Part shown: piece after piece, positions 1 through 6,500 of the stretch | How positions within the stretch are numbered: the stretch's first letter is position 1 | Layout: the number at the start of each line of letters is the position of its first letter | From: Cephalothrix spiralis | Lineage: Eukaryota; Nemertea; Palaeonemertea; Archinemertea; Cephalotrichidae | Assembly: GCA_032353305.1 (NCBI GenBank) | Contig: JAUCNG010418133.1 | Span: 1 to 10,150 of the forward strand | Direction: 5' to 3' | Length of the DNA stretch: 10,150 nucleotides | Program-made: the position numbers and the translations under genes | The notes under the pieces: model-generated | Database searches by the model: none | What the model was told of the DNA's origin: nothing | Seen by the model: the letters and a program-made list of their open reading frames with translations, nothing else

Positions 1-57
1 AGTCAAATTCATAATGAGAATAATTGAAAATTGAAAGAAATATTTGATAATACTTAC

Positions 58-90
58 CGGGTTTTCCTCAAAAAAAGTCACGGCGGCCAT
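58..90 (-). CDS. Possible first coding micro-exon of a nested minus-strand gene
   Basis: On the minus strand, ATG at 90-88 starts MAAVTFFEENP and runs exactly 11 codons to 58, followed at 57 by GTAAGTA, a full consensus donor. The start context is AACATGG (A at -3, G at +4). An out-of-frame upstream ATG opens a 10-codon reading frame that stops within the micro-exon. The rest of such a gene would lie to the left of the window, so nothing else tests it. It would be nested, antisense, in a dynein intron. It may well be chance; I do not recognise the peptide. Confidence 0.2.
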
Positions 91-113
91 GTTACTCGTC
101 GTTTAAACATAGC

Positions 114-163
114 TTCCTCGCAGTTTAGTTGGTGCCGATAGATTTCCTCGCGGTTTAGTTGGT
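114..163 (+). repeat. Direct repeat, two 20-nt copies, 30-nt period
   Basis: The word ttcctcgcagtttagttggt at 114-133 recurs at 144-163 as ttcctcgcggtttagttggt, with one difference. The 10-nt spacers differ. It is a local tandem duplication in the intron, or paired sites upstream of the minus-strand micro-exon start at 90. Confidence 0.7.
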
Positions 164-384
164 ATGATTGGACACGGTGAAAGCGCTCTTCTGAAAATGA
201 GGCGCTATTTCTAATCTAATACGAATTTGATCCCTGTTGCACCCTCTGTTCTTAGTCTATAATAGAATCATCAACAAATTGGTTTATTAGGTTTTATGAA
301 CTCATAAAACTGTTGACCAATGTTTTGTCTTTCTTTTTAATGTGCAAGATGTTTTGGCCATAATCTCATATTATTGTGTTTTAG

Positions 385-546
385 AAAAAAGGAGAAGATC
401 TTCAAGATACACCAACTACGCTTGAAGAATTGAAGTTCATTCTACGAACGATTTCTGATATTAAAGATATGTCAATGGAAGTTGAATCTCGCATTAGAGA
501 TATTTCTGAACGATATAGAACTTTGGATATGTACGAACTACCAGCT
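385..546 (+). CDS. DNAH10: DNAH10-like exon a (stem)
   Basis: 162 nt, 54 codons, residues 1-54 of the visible fragment. The acceptor is gttttag at 378-384 and the donor is GTAAGT at 547. The exon begins in phase 0 with Lys-Lys-Gly-Glu and contains [17 protein letters not shown] and [12 protein letters not shown], a charged, helical stem segment that resembles the DNAH10 tail before the linker. There is no start codon, so coding sequence must lie upstream of the window; from the distance to Walker A I infer about 1000 missing N-terminal residues. Its own frame is open across the exon and closes in the following intron. Confidence 0.85.
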
Positions 547-3500
547 GTAAGTATACCCGTGACCCAAAGCTGTCCCAAAATTCGCCCAAAGGACTAAAAA
601 AAAGTATAGTGCTCCAAGTTGTCCTATTTTTCTTACTTTTTGATGATGTGTCCTACTTTTCCTAATTTTTGGATTGATGTCCTACTATTTAGCAAGTTAG
701 ACCATATTATAAATTTGTCTGCCTTATTTTGACGCTAAAATGCAAATTTTTCGGCTCGCGCCTACGGCGCTCGCTCTTTTGAAAGAATTATGACTCTTTC
801 TTATTTTCTTATCTTTGTTTATTGCTAATTAGATATCTGACTGCTTGATAACTTTACCTAAAGATACCACTAAATAACTAGGTTTATTGGCCTAATGAAC
901 CTCCATTTTCGCGTATTTATCTGGTTTTATATTGTCCTACTTAATTTCCGAAAAAGTCCTACTTTTTTGTAGGGGCAGACTTGGAGCACTGGAAGTATAT
1001 AAAATGATTTAGTTAACTACATTAGGCCTACATATGCAATACAGTAATATTTTCTGTCATTATAGCTAAAACGACGCGAAATGGTCTTCTCAGCACGAGA
1101 GGAAAAACGATCAAATTCCATTCACTAATTCCATCCCAAATCTTTAATTTTCTTGACCTCTAAAAGTGGTTTAAAAATCTAGAAACAGCTGTTTCGAAGT
1201 TTTTCGGAAAATCTATTGCTTTTTGTTTTAATTATTGCACATGCGCGTTGAAATTTTCGACTTGTTTGTATAATCATTCTTGATATAATGTATCATTTTT
1301 ATTTATTTTTAAATCAGTGGTGTAAATTTCATCACCGTATATGTCAGTTGAATTAAATACAGCCGTTGAATAAAATTGACGCGTCAAGATCTAGAGAGAA
1401 TATTATTTTTTGCGCATCACCAATCTAGCCTTTTTTTGTATAAAACATGTTTATGCTTAAAAATTCGTGCCGCTGAATACGATGTTAAGATTCTGTAACT
1501 GTTATATCGTCAATACATATTCCACTTGTTTTTTTGGTTATGCCGAAATGAAAGCACCATTCTTCTACTGCATGCAAAATATCAAGTCAATAGCATTACA
1601 GCCTTGTTAATAGCAAGCAAAATTATTACTAGTTGCTGATTAACTTTTACTAAAAAGTTGTAGAAAAAGAAACCTTGAATGTACTGATCAATGATCATGC
1701 ATAAATATTAAGTGACCCAGAAGTAGAAAGTAAAGATAATCAAATCATAAGATTTGCGACAATAGTTGATGTACAGTCTAATATTTTCATATCTTATTTT
1801 CAGGCAACTGAAGAAGAAAAAGAACTTGCCAAATGTATCCAAGAAATGTGGAATGCCTTGGTCCTTGAATCAAAGAATGTTGATGCCAGTCTTATTGTTG
1901 TCAAGAAGAAATTCACTGAGGTAAAAATAGATCATTTCCTTTTTTTAAACTGTATTTTATGTGTTTTTCATGACGTGTCTTTTTCTCTCATAATTTTCTC
2001 CTTTCATATTACAAAGAGAATTTTAACTGATGTTATTTTGACATTTATCTATGGGTCGTCCTAAAATTTAATTTAATAATTACTCTTAAAATCTCCAGTA
2101 ACTAAAAAAAATCCTAAAATTCCTATAATTTTGGACCTTAATTTATCTAAAACATTGTTGCGTTAAATATTATTCAATATATGTGAAAATAATGTCAATT
2201 TCGTTTGATTCAATTTTCATTTTTTTCAGATTACCAAAGTACAAATTGAGAAATTCGGTAACGACCTCCAAGCCTTTAATGACAGGTTCCATACCGAAGG
2301 TCCTGGCGCTGTGGGTCTCGATCTTGAGAGAGGTAAATAATTTACTTCTTATATTTTTTCTATTACATATACTTACAGTTTTCTCAGTGTCCTAGGACCT
2401 AGATATAGGAGTATTTAAGCAACTCGTTAGGATCCCCGAGTACACGACCTTGAGAGCCCCGACAATTTCGACATGTATTTTTTATGATCACCTGCCCTTT
2501 AAGGTAATCAAAGCACTTTTTCCCTACTGTAACCGTCCGTCAAGGGAGCCCTATTAATGAATAGGCCTCAATTAAGGAAAAGAGCTAAAGAGGCCGAATT
2601 AGCGATTGAATCGTTTGCCTCGTTTCGCTCGGCTTTTTTAATAATTGATTTACTCTCAACTTTTTAGTTTAGTTTGTGCTATTACCGCTGTTCTAAAAAT
2701 TCATAAATTTGTAACCTTAGCTTGCGTTAGGGCTCCGTTACACTACCCGATTTTTAGCTGCCGACCTCGTCCCGATTTAACAAAATTTGATCAAATCCTG
2801 TGATGCGTGACCGAAAATTAAAAATTGTATTGTTGTCGTGATCAAATTTTCAGTCACGCATAATCGGATTTGATCAAATTTTGTTAAATCGGGACGAGGT
2901 CGGCAGCTAAAAATCGGCCAAGTCTGGCCAAGTGTAACTGATCCTTTAATCAGTCTGGTCTTCTTCTTTTTTTAGAATATATATATATACAAATTATCTA
3001 TTTCCGATATTAGTTAGCCTCCTATTAAAGCTAGTAGCATAACCCAGAGTTTTAAGAGAATAGATTATTGTATATTTAACGAATGTCTCTTTAAAAAGCA
3101 TAAAATTGATGTCCCGTGATTCTTACTTAAATGTTCTCTTTTTTCTAGGTGTTGAATTAATGAAAATATACGCCGAAGAGATTGAGGGTCTCGAGTCTGA
3201 AAGACAAGAACTCGGTAATGCCGAGCGATTGTTTGACTTACCAATTACGTCATATCCTGATCTACATCAAGTACAAAAAGAATTTAAAGGAATGGAACAA
3301 ATCTATGCCTTGTTTGAAGAACAAACGGTAACTACCTTTGATCAATTATATTTTTCGTTTTCTAAATTCTTAAAAGAGTTACAAAATGAAGTTTCACTAT
3401 CTGTTGTGTGACTGATAGAACGCAAGTTCTTTCATTAAACGACATAATTCGGTATCTATCTGTCAGTAAAAATGTTTTTAGCAATTGGATGAGGGATCCA

Positions 3501-6500
3501 CCGCTCAAGATTTTTCGAAAAATGGAAAAAATTAAACAATTCCCGCTTCCCTTAGCTGGAAAAATTATCGTAGATTGAAAAATGCGGAACAGCCACCAAA
3601 AAATAAAAATTTATTGTTAGCATGACCGCCGCTGAACAATTTTAATGCCCAGAATTTTTTTGAAATGTAAAAACGTTCGTTAGAATTCAGAAATTATTTT
3701 TACTTCGTTTTACATGTTTTTCGGAATCAACATCAGGTTAAAGGTTATAAAAAGAGTCAAAAAAAAGATTCCTTTCGAAACGCCTCTTTTCATTTTGTAT
3801 CTTGACGTGTATGAATAACATTTTCTTAATGAGTAGGGGCGCTAATTGAAACCTATGGGAATCGCTTCCTATTATATATTTACATTTAAAATTTCTTTTA
3901 ATATCTTGTTTACTTTGAGCCCCATTTGTAAATTGCTTATTATGTCTCCGGAGACGTACATTGTACAGTTCAAAGTATTGACTTAACTTCATCGGGACCT
4001 TCTGATGGAGGTAACTTCTAATGTTCAACTCGCTCTACCAATGCCTCTTGCTGAAGCTAGCTAGTAAAATGATTCCTACTATATTTTGAAAAAAAATTTA
4101 ATCCTCCTACTTTTTGGCGAATGCCCGGTACGACGCCTGTGTACAAGTACAAAATTAAATCCGATTTTTGTCATGGAGAACTGATTGTACTCCAGTCTAC
4201 ATTCAATATTTAAACAATTTTGTTACAGTTTAAAGAATGTTCTTTTACATCTTTTACCTATTTAATTCAAAATCCACTATTTTATTTTACAGAAAGCGCG
4301 TGAGTCTTGGTCCGAAACATTATGGGCTAATCTTAATATTCAAGTCCTTCAAGATGGTATTGAATCGTTGCTGAAATCACTTCGAAAATTGCCTAAAGAT
4401 GTCAAGATGATGCCAGTTGGTCGAATTCTTGAAGAAAGAATGAAGGAATTTAGAGACTCACTTCCACTCTTTATGGATCTCAAGAATGAGGCTCTAAGAG
4501 ATCGTCATTGGAATGAACTCATGACGAAGACAGGACAGACTTTCGAAATGAACCCCGACACTTTCACTCTACAAAATATCTTTGCTATGGAACTTCACAG
4601 ATTCCAGGAAACTATTGGAGAAATCGTCACATGTGCTGCGAAAGAGTTGAGCATCGAAAAGGTAAATGATTATTTTAATTTTTCAAATTTTGTACAACAA
4701 TTCGATTTAAATACACAGGTCTATGGAACTTTTGGTATTTAACCCTCAGACTTCAGTTTTCGCGCCCCCCCCCCGCAAAAATCACGGAAGTGCGGCCTAA
4801 TCTCCACCAACCCTTTTCTGAAAGCTTGTAAAAATACAAGGTTCAAATTTATATTTTCGAAAGGGTCCGACCAAAGTTGGGGCCCCTTCGAGAGAGAAAA
4901 AAAATATTGTCCCTGGGCCTGCTAAATAGGTAAACTCGAAAATGGTATCTTATGATTAAAATGGACTATGCGGATCAGAAAATATATGGTTCAACACTTG
5001 TGGGGCCCTTACAAAAAATGCAAAAGTTGGCCCCTATTGCCCCAAAGTTGGTCTGTGCCAACTTAAACCTAGAATATTCACAAGCTTCAGAAAATTTATG
5101 TGTTGATGAGGAAAATACCTGCACTTCCGCGATTGTTGTGGCGGGGGTGGGGGTAAATTTAAACAAAATAATATAAAACAATTTTACACAAAAAATAAAA
5201 AATTTCATTCGAATCTTGTCATATCTAAACATTTTGCTCGCGCCTTTGGCGCTCGACTTATAAAATGAATTTAATGTCAAGGTAAATAACTACAATGTAT
5301 ATAAACAGCACCTGCATTCAATTATTATACTCTTATTTGGGCATATTTTTATCCTGAACACTGAACAGTCATATGATTAGAAAATTATTGAAAGTCTTTG
5401 AATATGCTGGAAAGTTCTGGAAACCAACTTTAACTTTTTCTTGTTTCTTTTAGGGTGTCAAAGAGGTTGAGGAGACGTGGCAGAACCTAAAATTCACTGT
5501 TAACAATTACATGAAAGGCACATCAAATCGTGGATTTATCCTCGGTGCTGTCGATGAAGTCACTCAAGTTTTAGATGACAATTCGATGAACTTGCAAAGT
5601 ATGTCTGCTTCCAGATTCATTGGTCCATTCATGAACAGTGTCCAGAACTGGGAAAAGAGTTTATCACATATCTCTGAAGTCTTGGATGTAAGTTTTAAAA
5701 ATAATTAAATTGTGTTTGGTTAACATTGATGCTATTCAATTGCATTTCGATTATCAGTCAATTCCTGCAACTAAAGTTTGCCTCTTAATTTTCTTAAAGA
5801 TATCTATATCTGTTTAGAACTACCCAAACTTATTCATATACTTTTTTACCCCAAAAAGGATTTAATGCCTCTTTTTTTATTGATTGATTTACCGATACGC
5901 TGAAAAATTAAAATTAAAAAAAGGGGGGGGGGTTCATGGCGACTTTGTGGGTGATTGCTGGGTGGGTATAAGAAATGTCAAAACTAATTTTTTACACCCT
6001 TTGCAAATGTTTTCCTCTACTTTAGTACGCTTTTTTACACCCCAAATTTTGTTTAAAACGGATTAACGGACCAAATAAAAAAGTTTTTAATAGCAAAATT
6101 GGACATGTGGTAAATATTTGCACTGCAGAAAAAATGTGCTAAAAATAGGAGGGTGGGTAAAAAGTACTGGAAAGAAATTGCAAAAGTCTAAATTAAGAGG
6201 GTGGGTGTGTACCAAATCCCATTTTACAAAGTCAGCCCTCCTCGGACATTAATCTAAAAAAAACATTTTTGGCACAGAATTTTTTTTTTGAAAAGTTATT
6301 CCGAAACAAATTTTTTCTTTCTGCCGTTAACCATTAACAACCAATCAATAAAAAGGACTTATGAATACACTCTATTTAAATGTATTTATTCAACTCTGCA
6401 ACTTTAAGTATGATGAGACTCGCGCGCTTTAAGGTTATCCTACTGTCATTTTTTAATTGGTCTGTACCGCATTCGTATCAACAAAGTATATGTCACTAGG

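Larger units (their letters stand above)
1..384 (+). other. Intron upstream of exon a (3' part)
   Basis: Noncoding on the plus strand. It ends with the acceptor tgttttag. It contains a 30-nt-period direct duplication (114-163) and, on the minus strand, a small open segment with a good start context and a consensus donor (90 down to 58). No dynein-like plus-strand exon is visible here. Confidence 0.7.
547..1803 (+). other. Intron a
   Basis: 1257 nt, GTAAGT to ttttcag, AT-rich. Its first third is occupied by an inverted-repeat element (608-990). From about 1000 to 1800 I see no coding block, RNA gene or clear repeat, only AT-rich sequence. Confidence 0.8.
2333..3148 (+). other. Intron c
   Basis: 816 nt, GTAAAT to ttttttctag. 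It holds a long perfect hairpin element (2731-2944) and a short AT repeat (2977-2988). Positions 2333-2730 show no coding block; there is a GC-richer patch around 2590-2635 (gcctcgtttcgctcggc) that resembles the GC-rich word seen in other introns only weakly. Confidence 0.8.
4662..5453 (+). other. Intron e
   Basis: 792 nt, GTAAAT to gtttcttttag. An imperfect fold-back element fills 4765-5153 and a copy of the GC-rich palindromic word lies just after it at 5236. The rest (5256-5453) is plain AT-rich sequence. Open frames on both strands here lie largely within the fold-back element and look like no protein I know. Confidence 0.8.

Noticed and set aside
2731-2944. Hairpin as a bacterial-type terminator, attachment site or CRISPR-like repeat
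   Set aside because: The context is a eukaryotic intron; there is no T-tract logic, integrase or repeat-spacer array. A transposon origin explains it better.
3106-3148. Met-Met start before exon d
   Set aside because: The preceding exon leaves one base of a Gly codon that only the acceptor at 3147-3148 completes; this stretch is intron c.
3738-4028. 96-codon minus-strand open frame in intron d
   Set aside because: The composition is that of AT-rich intron sequence; no motif is recognised and there is no splice or expression support.
4952-5280. Overlapping open frames on both strands in intron e
   Set aside because: They lie largely within the fold-back element and reflect its inverted repeats; neither resembles a transposase.
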